The notes under the pieces are model-generated. The model searched no databases. It had not been told where the DNA came from and saw only the letters and a list, made by a program, of their open reading frames with translations. Shown piece by piece: positions 23,404 through 31,865 of a DNA stretch of 32,843 nt. A program made the position numbers and the translations under genes. Source of the DNA: a virus; the IMG/VR virus record IMGVR_UViG_3300002144_000062, positions 1 through 32,843 of that record; one strand, 5' to 3'. Numbering within the stretch: position 1 is the first letter of the stretch; every line of letters begins with the position of its first letter.

Positions 23404-24417
23404 TTAAACGATAACCCAGCGACTACCGCTTGGAACTGTAACTGAAACACCACTAGCCACCGTAATTGGCCCAGCACTCATTGCGTTGTTGTTTGTGCCA
23501 ATAGTGTAATCTACACTGATAGTGTTAGCCATCTCATACAGCCCTTTGGTGGTGCTGTTGGCATCTGTGTCCAAAACTCCCCACGTAGCCGCAGAGCCAT
23601 CTGTAGTTAAATACTTACCAGAGTTACTTGTCTGGTCAGGTAAAGCATCTACAGCCGCCCAACTTGTTGCCGTACCGTTAGTGGTTAAAAACTCACCTGA
23701 GTGGCCTGTTTGATCTGGTGTGTAGGTGGCGGCTAGAGTGGCTGAGTCAGCCGCAGCGGTGGCGCTGTTTGCGCTATTAGTGGCACTTGTAGCGGCTGCT
23801 GTAGCGCTGTTGGCGCTATTCGTGGCCTGTGTGGTTGCAAGGGCAACCTGTGCTGCTCCATTGGTAGTTGCAAGGCTTGCTTGTGTAGTAGCTGTCGTAG
23901 CACTATCAGAAGCTGCTGTGGCGCTGTTGGCGGCATTGGTAGCCTGTGTAGTCGCCGTAGACGCACTAGAAGCAGCGTTAGAGGCGCTAGTAGAGGCTGC
24001 TGAGGCAGAGGTAGCCGCATTGGTTTCAGCAGCTTCTGCGGCTGTCTGAGCCGTCTGAGCATCGGTAGCACTTGAGGCTGCTGCTGTGGCGCTATTGGCA
24101 CTGTTAGTTTCACTTGTAGACGCGCTTGAGGCAGAAGCAGTTGCACTACTCGCTTGAGTCGAGGCGGTAGAAGCGCTTGAGGCGGCGGCAGTGGCACTGT
24201 TGGCACTGTTGGTAGCACTTGTAGCAGCGGCTGAGGCACTGGCAGTTGTTGTTGAAACATGACCAGAGGCAGTTGAGGCTGAGGCAGCAGCAGCAGTCGC
24301 ACTAACCCCTGCCGCATCAGCAGCATTTGTTGCACTAATCGTAAGGGCTGTTACAGCCGATATAGAAGCATCATTGGTAGCATCACCACTACCACCAGAG
24401 CCACGGTAAATAGCCAT
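23404..24417 (-). CDS. Alanine/serine-rich repetitive tail fibre
   Basis: I chose ATG 24417 because AAGGAGATTTT precedes it, giving 337 residues that begin MAIYRGSGGSGDATNDAS. Residues about 25-235 are repeats of the type SATNSANSATAAA, rich in A, S, T and N, as in lambda-type side-tail fibre shafts. Two tandem copies of a DQT...SG[EK][FY]LTT[ND]G...W unit follow, then a domain ending PSGSRWVIV. It is the first fibre gene after the capsid. The low-complexity DNA makes several long false frames. Confidence 0.88.
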   Translation of the reverse strand: MAIYRGSGGSGDATNDASISAVTALTISATNAADAAGVSATAAAASASTASGHVSTTTASASAAATSATNSANSATAAASSASTASTQASSATASASSASTSETNSANSATAAASSATDAQTAQTAAEAAETNAATSASAASTSASNAASSASTATTQATNAANSATAASDSATTATTQASLATTNGAAQVALATTQATNSANSATAAATSATNSANSATAAADSATLAATYTPDQTGHSGEFLTTNGTATSWAAVDALPDQTSNSGKYLTTDGSAATWGVLDTDANSTTKGLYEMANTISVDYTIGTNNNAMSAGPITVASGVSVTVPSGSRWVIV

Positions 24418-24471
24418 AAAATCTCCTTGTTCTTTGTTGAAAGACTCTGCAAGAAAGCCCTTTAACAAAGA

Positions 24472-24489
24472 AGGGTTCCTAAGAACCCT
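24472..24489 (-). terminator. Hairpin after capsid gene
   Basis: Bases 24472-24478 and 24483-24489 form a perfect 7-bp stem AGGGTTC/GAACCCT with a four-base loop, 14 bases after the capsid stop. On the - strand it is followed by TTCTTTGTT, a moderately U-rich tail. It could be a leaky terminator that lowers fibre expression relative to capsid. Confidence 0.65.
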
Positions 24490-24502
24490 CCCTCTAGCCT
24501 AA

Positions 24503-25420
24503 TTAGGCAATCAATGCGATAGAGACAGCAGCCTCATCACGCAACTCTTTCACGCCGTACAGCATGTCAGAGGTAAACAATGTACCCAAGTACTCTTGCT
24601 TGTACTGAGTTTGTGAGCGAACGCCCATCTGCTCAGCCAACACAAAGGCTTCCTTGTGGAACATCATACCGATACGGCTGGTAGTGGTAGTCGCAGTATC
24701 GCAGTTAGTGGTCACATAGACCTTAACGCCATATACGTTACCAATTTCACCGTTGCGGATAGTGTTACCACCACCAGCTTCACCAGTAAAAGCTTGCTCA
24801 GTGAAACGAGCCAAACCCATCATGGTGTTACGGGCTGAAGGTGGCAATACCAAGCAACGACCGTCCATAGGTACATCAGCATCGTCCAAAGTCTGGATGA
24901 TGCGACGAATACCTGCGTCAGTAATTGCATTACCTACGTTAGTGCCATCAACATAAGCCGTTGAGCCGTCACCAGCCAAAACAGCGCCGTTGTAAGCAGC
25001 AGTACCGTTACCACCAGCAGCGCCACGACCCAATTGGATCAAGTCAACGTCCACTTGCTTCGCCAAAGCGTAGCCAGCGTCACCAGTGTAAAACTTACGC
25101 AAAGAAGCCAAAGCTTGCGTCTCTGTGATGTCTTCGATCAAGCGGCTGTACTCATAGTGCTTGTTAACCAACACCTGAATCTCTGACTCAGTAGCTGCTT
25201 GCAATACCACTTGTGTAGATGCAGCCTTGAGAGCAGCAGCGCCACGAGTGGGTTTAGGGATGTGCAATGTGTCGCCCTTTTTGCCCTTGAAGGACATCTT
25301 GGAAACGAGGTTTGCCATTACGAGGTTCTGCTTGTAGGCTGCGATGATTTCGTCAGACCACAATTCAGGGATAAACGTTGCACCAGTTGTATTGGTGACG
25401 TGATTAGTGCCGAGTGCCAT
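24503..25420 (-). CDS. Major capsid protein (HK97-like)
   Basis: This 305-residue protein has the features of podovirus capsid proteins of the HK97 fold: an N-terminal FIPELWSDEIIAAYKQNLVM, KKGDTLHIPKP, a spine helix region, RCLVLPPSARNTMMGLARF and a C-terminal GVKELRDEAAVSIALIA. It sits directly after the scaffold gene and before a hairpin, the normal place. The ribosome site in front of ATG 25420 is weak, which is odd for the most abundant virion protein. Confidence 0.93.
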   Translation of the reverse strand: MALGTNHVTNTTGATFIPELWSDEIIAAYKQNLVMANLVSKMSFKGKKGDTLHIPKPTRGAAALKAASTQVVLQAATESEIQVLVNKHYEYSRLIEDITETQALASLRKFYTGDAGYALAKQVDVDLIQLGRGAAGGNGTAAYNGAVLAGDGSTAYVDGTNVGNAITDAGIRRIIQTLDDADVPMDGRCLVLPPSARNTMMGLARFTEQAFTGEAGGGNTIRNGEIGNVYGVKVYVTTNCDTATTTTSRIGMMFHKEAFVLAEQMGVRSQTQYKQEYLGTLFTSDMLYGVKELRDEAAVSIALIA

Positions 25421-25441
25421 ATAAATTAACTTTCAAAATGA

Positions 25442-26236
25442 TTATTTAACCCTGCCTTCAGCATAGGCTTGCATGATTTCGTCAGCAAGCTGTTGATAGC
25501 GGTCAGGGTTGGTACGCATGAGTTCGATGATGTCGGCTCTGCGATAGGTCTTCTTACTTGCTGTTTCGCCAGCGCCCTTGGATGAACCAGTGGATGCTGC
25601 CTTAATAGCTTGTTTGCGCTCAGCTTTCTCTACCTGCTTAGACTGCTGTACTACCTGTTTTCTTTCTTTCCAAGTAGTTAACAATTCAGTTGCTGCATCG
25701 TAATCAAAGCTTTTATCTGCGCGTGTGTATAGCTCTTGACGTACTTTACTCTTTCCAATCCATTCATTGAAATTAGCGTCTTGGACGATTTCATTAAGGT
25801 CAGGATGTTCAGATTTAAGTAGGGCTAACGCTTCTTGCCTCTTCAGGTTTGCCGAGAGTTCTTTTGCCTCGCGCATTTCTGGAGAGTTAGCTATAGCCTT
25901 CGCCATCGCTTTATCGGGGTCAGTAAAAAAGTCTACCTCTTCCTCGACTGGGGCTTGTTGTTTTTGTGAGACGGATTGGGTTTTAACAAAGTCATCAATA
26001 AGTCGTCGAAGCTCTCCAACTTCACTCCCTTGCTTGCCGATTGCGCGTTCGGCCTCTTGATGCATACGAACAATGTCTTTTACACTCTTGTTCCTATACT
26101 TCTCAGGAATGTCATCTTCAGTACTTTCCGGTTCAGGTTCCTCTTCAGGGGTGTCCTGCTCCTCTTCATCCTCGATAGATGAGTACTCTTCGTCGTCTTG
26201 TGGTTCTTCGTAACCTTCGTCTATAAATGTTGCCAT
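25442..26236 (-). CDS. Scaffolding protein
   Basis: I place the start at ATG 26236 (after GGAGAATTTG), giving 264 residues. The first 45 residues are extremely acidic, then come helical segments with VKDIVRMHQEAERAIGKQGS and long charged helices, and the end is basic and alanine-rich. This acidic-helical layout and the position just before the capsid gene identify a head assembly scaffold. An ATG eight codons earlier is possible but lacks the ribosome site. Confidence 0.88.
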   Translation of the reverse strand: MATFIDEGYEEPQDDEEYSSIEDEEEQDTPEEEPEPESTEDDIPEKYRNKSVKDIVRMHQEAERAIGKQGSEVGELRRLIDDFVKTQSVSQKQQAPVEEEVDFFTDPDKAMAKAIANSPEMREAKELSANLKRQEALALLKSEHPDLNEIVQDANFNEWIGKSKVRQELYTRADKSFDYDAATELLTTWKERKQVVQQSKQVEKAERKQAIKAASTGSSKGAGETASKKTYRRADIIELMRTNPDRYQQLADEIMQAYAEGRVK

Positions 26237-26287
26237 CAAATTCTCCGTGCTAATAAGCATTGTGGAATATAACTTATGTGCTTATGC

Positions 26288-26524
26288 TTATTCAGCGGCA
26301 CTCTTTCTTTCCTGCGCCATCTTCTCATTTCGCTTCCGTTCCCATTGCATTGCTGCTCCGGGAAAACTTCCAGTCACGCCCTCAAGTTTGACCATAGGTT
26401 TGCTAATGATGCGGATTGCAGGTTGACCACATACTTTACAATCGGTTGTTCGGCGTTCCGAGTCGATGTAAGCTTCTGATATGTGATCGTCTCCGCAGAT
26501 AAACTCATAAATACGTTTAGGCAT
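26288..26524 (-). CDS. FmdB-like small zinc-ribbon protein
   Basis: This 78-residue protein starts MPKRIYEFICGDDHISEAYI, with C10 and H14 followed by C29 and C32 (DCKVCGQ). This is the FmdB-type zinc ribbon commonly found next to phage head genes. The basic C-terminal helix (WERKRNEKMAQERK) may bind nucleic acid. The start overlaps the stop of the upstream gene by eight bases. It may act in regulation or head assembly. Confidence 0.75.
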   Translation of the reverse strand: MPKRIYEFICGDDHISEAYIDSERRTTDCKVCGQPAIRIISKPMVKLEGVTGSFPGAAMQWERKRNEKMAQERKSAAE

Positions 26525-26759
26525 TTACTTCCCTCTCAAAGTCCTCGTAGCTGTTTTTAATCGCTGACTCGTAAGAGAGAACTCGCTGTAACGCTTCTAT
26601 TTGTCCTCTGCGAAACCAGAATTGTTTCTCATCTGGGATGGTAGTAATATCCTGAAGTACATCCATATTGTCGGAAATGTCTTCTACATATTGTTTCCAG
26701 CCTTTTGAGGCAAACAAATCTAGTAATGTTTCGTAGTAATCTTGTAGTTCCTTGTCCAT
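26517..26759 (-). CDS. Small hypothetical protein, first gene of second late unit
   Basis: This 80-residue acidic, helical protein (MDKELQDYYETLLDLFASKG at its start) lies just downstream of promoter P2. It has aromatic residues and a WFRRGQIEALQRVL helix, a pattern I recall for small phage proteins between portal and scaffold genes. No known function. Its stop overlaps the ATG of the zinc-ribbon gene. Confidence 0.7.
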   Translation of the reverse strand: MDKELQDYYETLLDLFASKGWKQYVEDISDNMDVLQDITTIPDEKQFWFRRGQIEALQRVLSYESAIKNSYEDFEREVNA

Positions 26760-26794
26760 CTCTTTATCCTTTCATAATGTGGAGAGATGTTGCA

Positions 26795-26823
26795 ATTATA
26801 CCACACTTTTATAAATTTGTCAA
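26795..26823 (-). promoter_or_regulatory. Late sigma-70 promoter P2 (before capsid unit)
   Basis: On the - strand: perfect TTGACA (26823-26818), a 17-bp spacer ending AAAAGTGTGG, and perfect TATAAT (26800-26795) with an extended -10 TGG. It lies in the gap after the portal gene. It is a full match to the sigma-70 consensus and should be the strongest promoter, driving scaffold and capsid. Confidence 0.96.
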
Positions 26824-26880
26824 GTGTTTTCTTGTAAAGGTGGGGGTTTTCGACACACTACCCCCGGAGTGCTAACGGCC

Positions 26881-28863
26881 CTAGGGCTGTCTGTTATCTC
26901 TTGCGCCCACTTGCATTGCTGCAATGCGCTCATTACTCTTAATGTCGGCTTCCTTGAGCATTAGGTCAGCGATACGTGCTCGCTTCTCAAACTCAGCATC
27001 GTCAGCGTTACCAGCTTGGAGGTTGTTAGAGAGAGCCGCAGCCATCTTAGCCTTAACAACCTCTGGTTCAAGTTGCGCCTCGACAGCGTATTTCTGTGCT
27101 CTCGCTTGAGCCTCCATTGACTGAGCTTGAACCAATTCAAGTTGCGCTTGAGCCATTGCAAGTTGAAGCTGCTGTTGCTGTTGTGCCGCTTCTTGCGCTG
27201 CTGGGTCTGGTTTAGACACCTCAGCCATCTGAGCAATAATCTCTTCACGGTTTGACAGACCCATATTGTCAATAACAGCCGTAACCAACATTGGGTACAA
27301 CGGGCTATCTTGACCAAGGGTTTGTAACAACTGAACCAGCTGCGTTACCTCGTACTCACGAGCAATAACACCCAGAGAGCTGGAAGGTATAAACTTGTAA
27401 TCGCTAACAGGATAATTATCAGGGTCATACTGCATGTAACGCCAAGCTGTCTTCTCAATCATTGGGATTAGGAAGGACTCTTGGAAGTTAATCAGCGTAC
27501 GCTTGTGGCGTTTGATGATTGCACCCATCGACATGGACACAGCACCAGCGGCAGCATCACCATTGATAGTGCCGGGGATACCAGCTGCGTCAATAGCGCC
27601 TGTAGCCATCTGTACCATCTTCTGCAACTCACCCGCTTGAGCAAAGGTAACTTGATCTAGGTTACCAAACTTAAATGGTTGTAGAATTTCAGAGGGGTTG
27701 CCGTTAGTGAGGATAGTCTTGCCGGGACGAATCTCCAACTTAGCCCCACGAGGCATACGAGAAGCGTCCATAGCCATCATTGGGTGGACAGTGAGGGCTA
27801 GGGCATCAATACGAGCACGAAGCTCAGCATCAAGCGCCTTTTGGCTGTTGTAGCCCTTCTCACAGATACCACGACCCCAGAAACGAGAGGGGACTACATC
27901 CCAAGGGAACGCCACAACAGGACGATCTTGCATCATGTAGGGGTTCTCTTCAATCTTGAGTAGCTTGTCACCGTTGGCTATAACAATGATAACCTCAACG
28001 TAGCCTTTTTCCTCTTCTTCGTCTTCATCCTTCTCAGGCTTAACCGTCTTGGATAACTCTTCCTCATCTTCTTCCATAATGGCAGCAGTATAGAGGTGAC
28101 GGGGGATTAAGCCATAGTATTTGGTTAATCTGACTTTATCATCATCAAAAGAGGTGAGTTCTTTATCCGCTTCAATGTCTGAATCAGTATCGGCAGACTC
28201 AAGATCGACATCGCGATAAATACCATTTTGAATTCCAATCTCTACTTGGTGTTTAGGAACAAATTCGTCAATAGCTACACCTAAAGCCTCTTCAATAGAG
28301 GAGGCAACAGGGTCAATCAAAAAGTTTTGAGGTAAGATGGGACGCAGTTTAACTACAACCCGATCTTCAATGTTAACTCCAACCGCTTGCATCGCACCAT
28401 CCATAATAGGCTGGGTTGCAGGTTTCATTTCCTTGACTTCTTCAAGCACTAACTCCGCTACAGCAGTACCGTAGACAGCAGCATTCAAGATACACTCAGC
28501 TACAGCCTTGCGAGTCTTGGTAAAGTGGAAGTCTTCAGACAGTTGTTCACGCAAATAAGCAATGTCTTCTTTGCTTTGGTCTTTGCGGTCATCACGAATG
28601 TCAAACCACTTACCACGACCGAAGGTAGCTTCTTCCACCTCAGCGACAGATGACTCCACGGCTTGCTGTAGGGCTGGTGAGATGAGGCGTGAGCGCTCTG
28701 AATCACGAGTCTTGTCCTCTGCTGACCAAACACCACGCCACAGGCGGTAGTACTCATCAAACTTCTGCTCGTAGTTAGCACTGTAGTGGTCGCGCCATTG
28801 CTCCACTTTGTCCATAACCCAAGCTTCCACCTTTTGGTCGCCGTATTTCTTATCGTCATCCAT
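26881..28863 (-). CDS. Portal protein
   Basis: This 660-residue protein forms the portal through which DNA enters and leaves the head. It has VDKVEQWRDHYSANYEQKFD-like N-terminal helices, GRGKWFDIRDD, ECILNAAVYGTAVAEL, and VAFPWDVVPSRFWGRGICEKG, as in podovirus portals. The C-terminal part is a glutamine- and alanine-rich helical barrel (residues about 550-620). It lies right after the large terminase with overlapping start/stop (TAATATG). A GC-rich hairpin follows the stop. Confidence 0.92.
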   Translation of the reverse strand: MDDDKKYGDQKVEAWVMDKVEQWRDHYSANYEQKFDEYYRLWRGVWSAEDKTRDSERSRLISPALQQAVESSVAEVEEATFGRGKWFDIRDDRKDQSKEDIAYLREQLSEDFHFTKTRKAVAECILNAAVYGTAVAELVLEEVKEMKPATQPIMDGAMQAVGVNIEDRVVVKLRPILPQNFLIDPVASSIEEALGVAIDEFVPKHQVEIGIQNGIYRDVDLESADTDSDIEADKELTSFDDDKVRLTKYYGLIPRHLYTAAIMEEDEEELSKTVKPEKDEDEEEEKGYVEVIIVIANGDKLLKIEENPYMMQDRPVVAFPWDVVPSRFWGRGICEKGYNSQKALDAELRARIDALALTVHPMMAMDASRMPRGAKLEIRPGKTILTNGNPSEILQPFKFGNLDQVTFAQAGELQKMVQMATGAIDAAGIPGTINGDAAAGAVSMSMGAIIKRHKRTLINFQESFLIPMIEKTAWRYMQYDPDNYPVSDYKFIPSSSLGVIAREYEVTQLVQLLQTLGQDSPLYPMLVTAVIDNMGLSNREEIIAQMAEVSKPDPAAQEAAQQQQQLQLAMAQAQLELVQAQSMEAQARAQKYAVEAQLEPEVVKAKMAAALSNNLQAGNADDAEFEKRARIADLMLKEADIKSNERIAAMQVGARDNRQP

Positions 28864-28864
28864 A

Positions 28865-30118
28865 TTAATATCCTGAAATTGTGTCTAAGAACTCGTACTC
28901 TTCCTCTTCAAAGTCCAAAACATAAGCTACTTTTGCAAGTTGCTCAATATAGGACAATGCGTCAGGCAAGTCATCGTGTACTAATTTGTTTGGAAACTGA
29001 AACAGTTGGTCTAGGAACTCGTTATTCCATGCACCTTTGTTGAGGGTGATATAACCATTCTCAAAGCGCCCTTGCAGCGCCCACACGACACGATCAGTCT
29101 TTCTCTTGTTACCGTGTGTTAGCTCATCAACCCTAAAGAAGGTTTGTGTTCGCTTCATTATGTCAGTCATGTAGGGCATAACCGCCTGTTTAGCGATACC
29201 CTTCTCAATCCCGACAGCTACAGGCTCATACTTTTTAACAGCATCGAATATCTTCTTGGCTGTTTCTTTGACATCCCACCTGCCATATATAATCTCTGCT
29301 ACCCACCAACCCTTTTCGTTGGCTTTTACAATAGCCATAGCAGTAGAGTCAAGGCGAGTGTTTTTGACACCAATAGAACCTTCGGCTTCAAAGCCTGCCA
29401 AGTCAACTGCGATATAGAAGTCACCTTCTTTGGGTTCTTCTTCATCAAATTTTATCCACTCTTCTTTAAACAACTCACCACCAGCCGCTTCAAACGAAGC
29501 CAGAAACTCTTGGCGAAACGCAAAAGAAGACATACTTTTCTTTGCGGCCTCGATCTCCATTGGATCAAGTAAAGGATTATCGAAAGAAGTAAAATGAAAT
29601 GACTTAAACGTTTCATCCTCGCCTTTTAACCCGTATTGATATAAGTCATAGAAGTGGTTACGTCCCATCGGCGTACCAATGAACATTGCCTTACCCTTCA
29701 AGTCAGCCAGAGCAGGGCGTAGGATTTGCTCCCACACCGCTGGCTTCATATCTGCATACTCATCGAGCACTAGGAACTTGAGGGATACGCCTCGCATCGT
29801 CTCAGGGCGGTCAGCACCCTTTAGAGAGATGGTAGCCCCGTTGACAAGCTTAATCTGCAAGTTGTTAATGTGACTACCTGTGATAACAGGGTGACCTACC
29901 TCTAACAATGTTTGCCACATAATGTCACGAGCTTGCCCCTGTGTAGGAGCAACATAAAACACATGCCCTTTTTTACTTTGTAACGCTTCAACAATAAGAC
30001 GGTAAGCAGCCAAACGACTCTTACCTGTGCGACGACCTGCTGCCACTACATGGAAACGAGTCTCATCTGCCCACACTTTCTTTTGCCACGGGAGTAGGTT
30101 AATGTTTAAATCACTCAA
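28865..30118 (-). CDS. terL: Terminase large subunit, TTG start
   Basis: This 417-residue motor packages DNA. Walker A is GRRTGKS (residues 28-34), Walker B is LVLDEYADM (116-124), the coupling motif is FIGTPMGRN, and the nuclease acidic residues are in YIAVDLAGFE, VGIEKG and HDDLPDALSY. The only possible start is TTG 30118, since a TAA lies three codons upstream in frame and the next Met is too far. The start lies inside the end of the endolysin gene. Confidence 0.95.
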   Translation of the reverse strand: MSDLNINLLPWQKKVWADETRFHVVAAGRRTGKSRLAAYRLIVEALQSKKGHVFYVAPTQGQARDIMWQTLLEVGHPVITGSHINNLQIKLVNGATISLKGADRPETMRGVSLKFLVLDEYADMKPAVWEQILRPALADLKGKAMFIGTPMGRNHFYDLYQYGLKGEDETFKSFHFTSFDNPLLDPMEIEAAKKSMSSFAFRQEFLASFEAAGGELFKEEWIKFDEEEPKEGDFYIAVDLAGFEAEGSIGVKNTRLDSTAMAIVKANEKGWWVAEIIYGRWDVKETAKKIFDAVKKYEPVAVGIEKGIAKQAVMPYMTDIMKRTQTFFRVDELTHGNKRKTDRVVWALQGRFENGYITLNKGAWNNEFLDQLFQFPNKLVHDDLPDALSYIEQLAKVAYVLDFEEEEYEFLDTISGY

Positions 30119-30569
30119 TGCCTGTTAGGTAAACAGTTTTTTTACCTTCCTTGACAGCGCGTAGCACTTGGTTATGATTATTACCCTCTTCAAACGAACA
30201 GTGTACCCATCCGCTATTAGGCTCACCCTCAGTGTAAAATTCTAGTATGAGTTGTTTAAAAGTAAGGTTGTCTATAATCCACTTACCCAACTCTTTGTTA
30301 TCCATACCCTGCACTTCAAAGTCTGCCGCCAACCCTTTACAGTGGTCTGACGTTGTAGACCCACCGATTGCTCTGTTTAGTTCAGGTGCGCGGTAACCGC
30401 TAGTTATGGTGACAACCCCGTGAGAGTTACGCACCTTTTGTAACACCATGTTGCACAGGGTGGTTAGGTTGTTTAGCGCCTCGTCTGACGGTGTGTTGTC
30501 AATGCTTTTGCGAATTGCTGTTTCACTTTTAGTTAACTCAGAGAGGCTAAAATTTTTACTTAGATTCAT
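30111..30569 (-). CDS. Endolysin, M15-type peptidase
   Basis: This 152-residue enzyme should cleave peptide stem bonds in peptidoglycan. The M15A pattern is clear: SGYRAPELNRAIGGSTTSDH with H76 and D83 as zinc ligands, and H123 in GWVHCSF. There is no signal peptide, so release through the holin is expected. ATG 30569 overlaps the holin stop (ATGA). Its end overlaps the TerL start. Confidence 0.9.
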   Translation of the reverse strand: MNLSKNFSLSELTKSETAIRKSIDNTPSDEALNNLTTLCNMVLQKVRNSHGVVTITSGYRAPELNRAIGGSTTSDHCKGLAADFEVQGMDNKELGKWIIDNLTFKQLILEFYTEGEPNSGWVHCSFEEGNNHNQVLRAVKEGKKTVYLTGIE

Positions 30570-30955
30570 TTAAATTTCTTTTCCAATACTTTTTCTAACA
30601 GGCCACGCATACCATATATGACTACAACCATGCCTATGATGATATACTGATACCATTGCGGCATCTGAGCCATAACACCAAAACCAGCTAAGGCGTAGCT
30701 CTCAAAGCCGGGGATGAAAGCCATTATCATTGGGGCTAGAAAGACTGCAAGGATAACCTCATCTTTCCAGCTCTTTGACATATTCTCCATAGCTAGGCGG
30801 TCAAGGTCGTAGTTCTGATCTTGTGCGCTGGCTTGTCTATCTGCTTGAGCTTTGATGGTGGTAATCTCAGCATCTGTCTTTGCTTGTGCCACCTTCTGTT
30901 TGTTGTCTAGCCAGTTACCGCCTATCTGGACAAGCGTAGTTAAGAGTGGTATCAT
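30566..30955 (-). CDS. Holin (GTA/3TM superfamily-like)
   Basis: This 129-residue membrane protein has a charged, amphipathic N-terminal helix (about 1-60), then WKDEVILAVFLAPMIMAFIP and a second membrane helix (YQYIIIGMVVVIYGMRGL), ending in a basic tail. WKDE followed by a hydrophobic helix and P-x-W-Y is typical of the GTA_holin_3TM family. It is directly followed by the endolysin, so it probably makes the membrane pore for lysis. Confidence 0.82.
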   Translation of the reverse strand: MIPLLTTLVQIGGNWLDNKQKVAQAKTDAEITTIKAQADRQASAQDQNYDLDRLAMENMSKSWKDEVILAVFLAPMIMAFIPGFESYALAGFGVMAQMPQWYQYIIIGMVVVIYGMRGLLEKVLEKKFK

Positions 30956-31864
30956 TTAAAACCTCGTTCTTACAGGCATCCCTGAACCATCAAGTACAGG
31001 GTTTCCTTGACTATCGATAAGACCCCCTGTTGGAGGTGGGGGAGCTAACAACTCATTAGTAAACAAACTTGGCTCTACTTGCTGTAAGCCCGGAACTGGC
31101 GCATTACCATAAACTCGTTGTGTACCCGGATTAGGGCTACGCCTCTCATCTCTATATGCTGGCTTTGGTGGTTGTAAGCCGGGGAAGGGTGCGTTGTTTC
31201 TAGTACCTTCATTAACATCAAAGCTAGTGCCTTGATTAACATCAGCAGGTTGTAAGCCGGGGAACGGTGCAGCGGCTCTACGCTCTTCTACAGTATTGTA
31301 AACTGGCCCCTGTGGGCTTTGCTTTTTACCCTCTTGTCTTTTTACTGCGTCATTATATGACAACCCATTAATAGCTTGTCCTGCTATACCGTAATACTCT
31401 TTAGCTTTTGTACCGTTGGCATCTGTACCCTCAAGCCCTTTAGTTGCTAAACCCTTTGCTCCAATTAGATGGGCTGCAAGTGCGCTACCAGCAATTTCTT
31501 CAAGAGTACTAGAATCAGTAAGTACACCTCGTTGTGTTAAATCTTTTATAGAGTTATTAATGCGGCGTTCAAAAGCCACGTCTTGAATCTCTTTATTACC
31601 CTTGAAAGCTTGGACATTCTTCATGCCATCTTTACCAGTCCAATTAGCTGCATCTTTAAGGCCAGAGTTAGCTGATTTGTTTTCTGCCGTCAAACGAGCA
31701 AGCGTACCCTTTTTAATATAACCCAAATCCTCTAAGGCAGGTAACCCGAATTGGTAAGCACCCGTAAAGCCCCTTTTATTAACAACCCCATATCGACCGC
31801 TGGATTCACGTTGTTTAGCAGATTCACGTAACTGATTCATCTGCTCTCTGCTTAACTGTTGCAT
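30956..31864 (-). CDS. Lytic transglycosylase-like protein with proline-rich tail
   Basis: I place the start at ATG 31864, just after the TerS stop, giving 302 residues; the long upstream extension in frame overlaps TerS and is not supported. Residues 18-50 (QRESSGRYGVVNKRGFTGAY, then QFGLPALEDLGYI) resemble the SLT/lysozyme-like catalytic start, with E20 as candidate acid. The C-terminal half is a linker with three copies of [AN]AP[FV]PGLQ (residues 198, 224 and 254). It could be a virion-borne wall enzyme or a second lysin. Confidence 0.8.
   Translation of the reverse strand: MQQLSREQMNQLRESAKQRESSGRYGVVNKRGFTGAYQFGLPALEDLGYIKKGTLARLTAENKSANSGLKDAANWTGKDGMKNVQAFKGNKEIQDVAFERRINNSIKDLTQRGVLTDSSTLEEIAGSALAAHLIGAKGLATKGLEGTDANGTKAKEYYGIAGQAINGLSYNDAVKRQEGKKQSPQGPVYNTVEERRAAAPFPGLQPADVNQGTSFDVNEGTRNNAPFPGLQPPKPAYRDERRSPNPGTQRVYGNAPVPGLQQVEPSLFTNELLAPPPPTGGLIDSQGNPVLDGSGMPVRTRF
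31078..31272 (-). repeat. Three copies of an AP[FV]PGLQ-coding repeat
   Basis: The same GGTGCGT-like/CCCCGGCTTACAA segment occurs three times at intervals of 78 and 90 bases (residue spacings 26 and 30) in the gene at 30956-31864. The peptides are AAPFPGLQ, NAPFPGLQ and NAPVPGLQ. This is a short linear motif repeat in a disordered tail. Confidence 0.85.
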
Positions 31865-31865
31865 A

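Noticed and set aside
23733-24335. Open frame of 200 codons on the - strand, very rich in Leu, Pro and Gln
   Set aside because: It is an out-of-phase reading of the Ala/Ser repeat DNA of the fibre gene; low-complexity DNA keeps other frames open. No ribosome site or plausible protein features.
26842-26865. GGGGGT/ACCCCC hairpin after the portal gene as a terminator
   Set aside because: The stem is only 6 bp with a 12-base loop and no U-rich tail on the transcribed side; it may be a pause or nothing.
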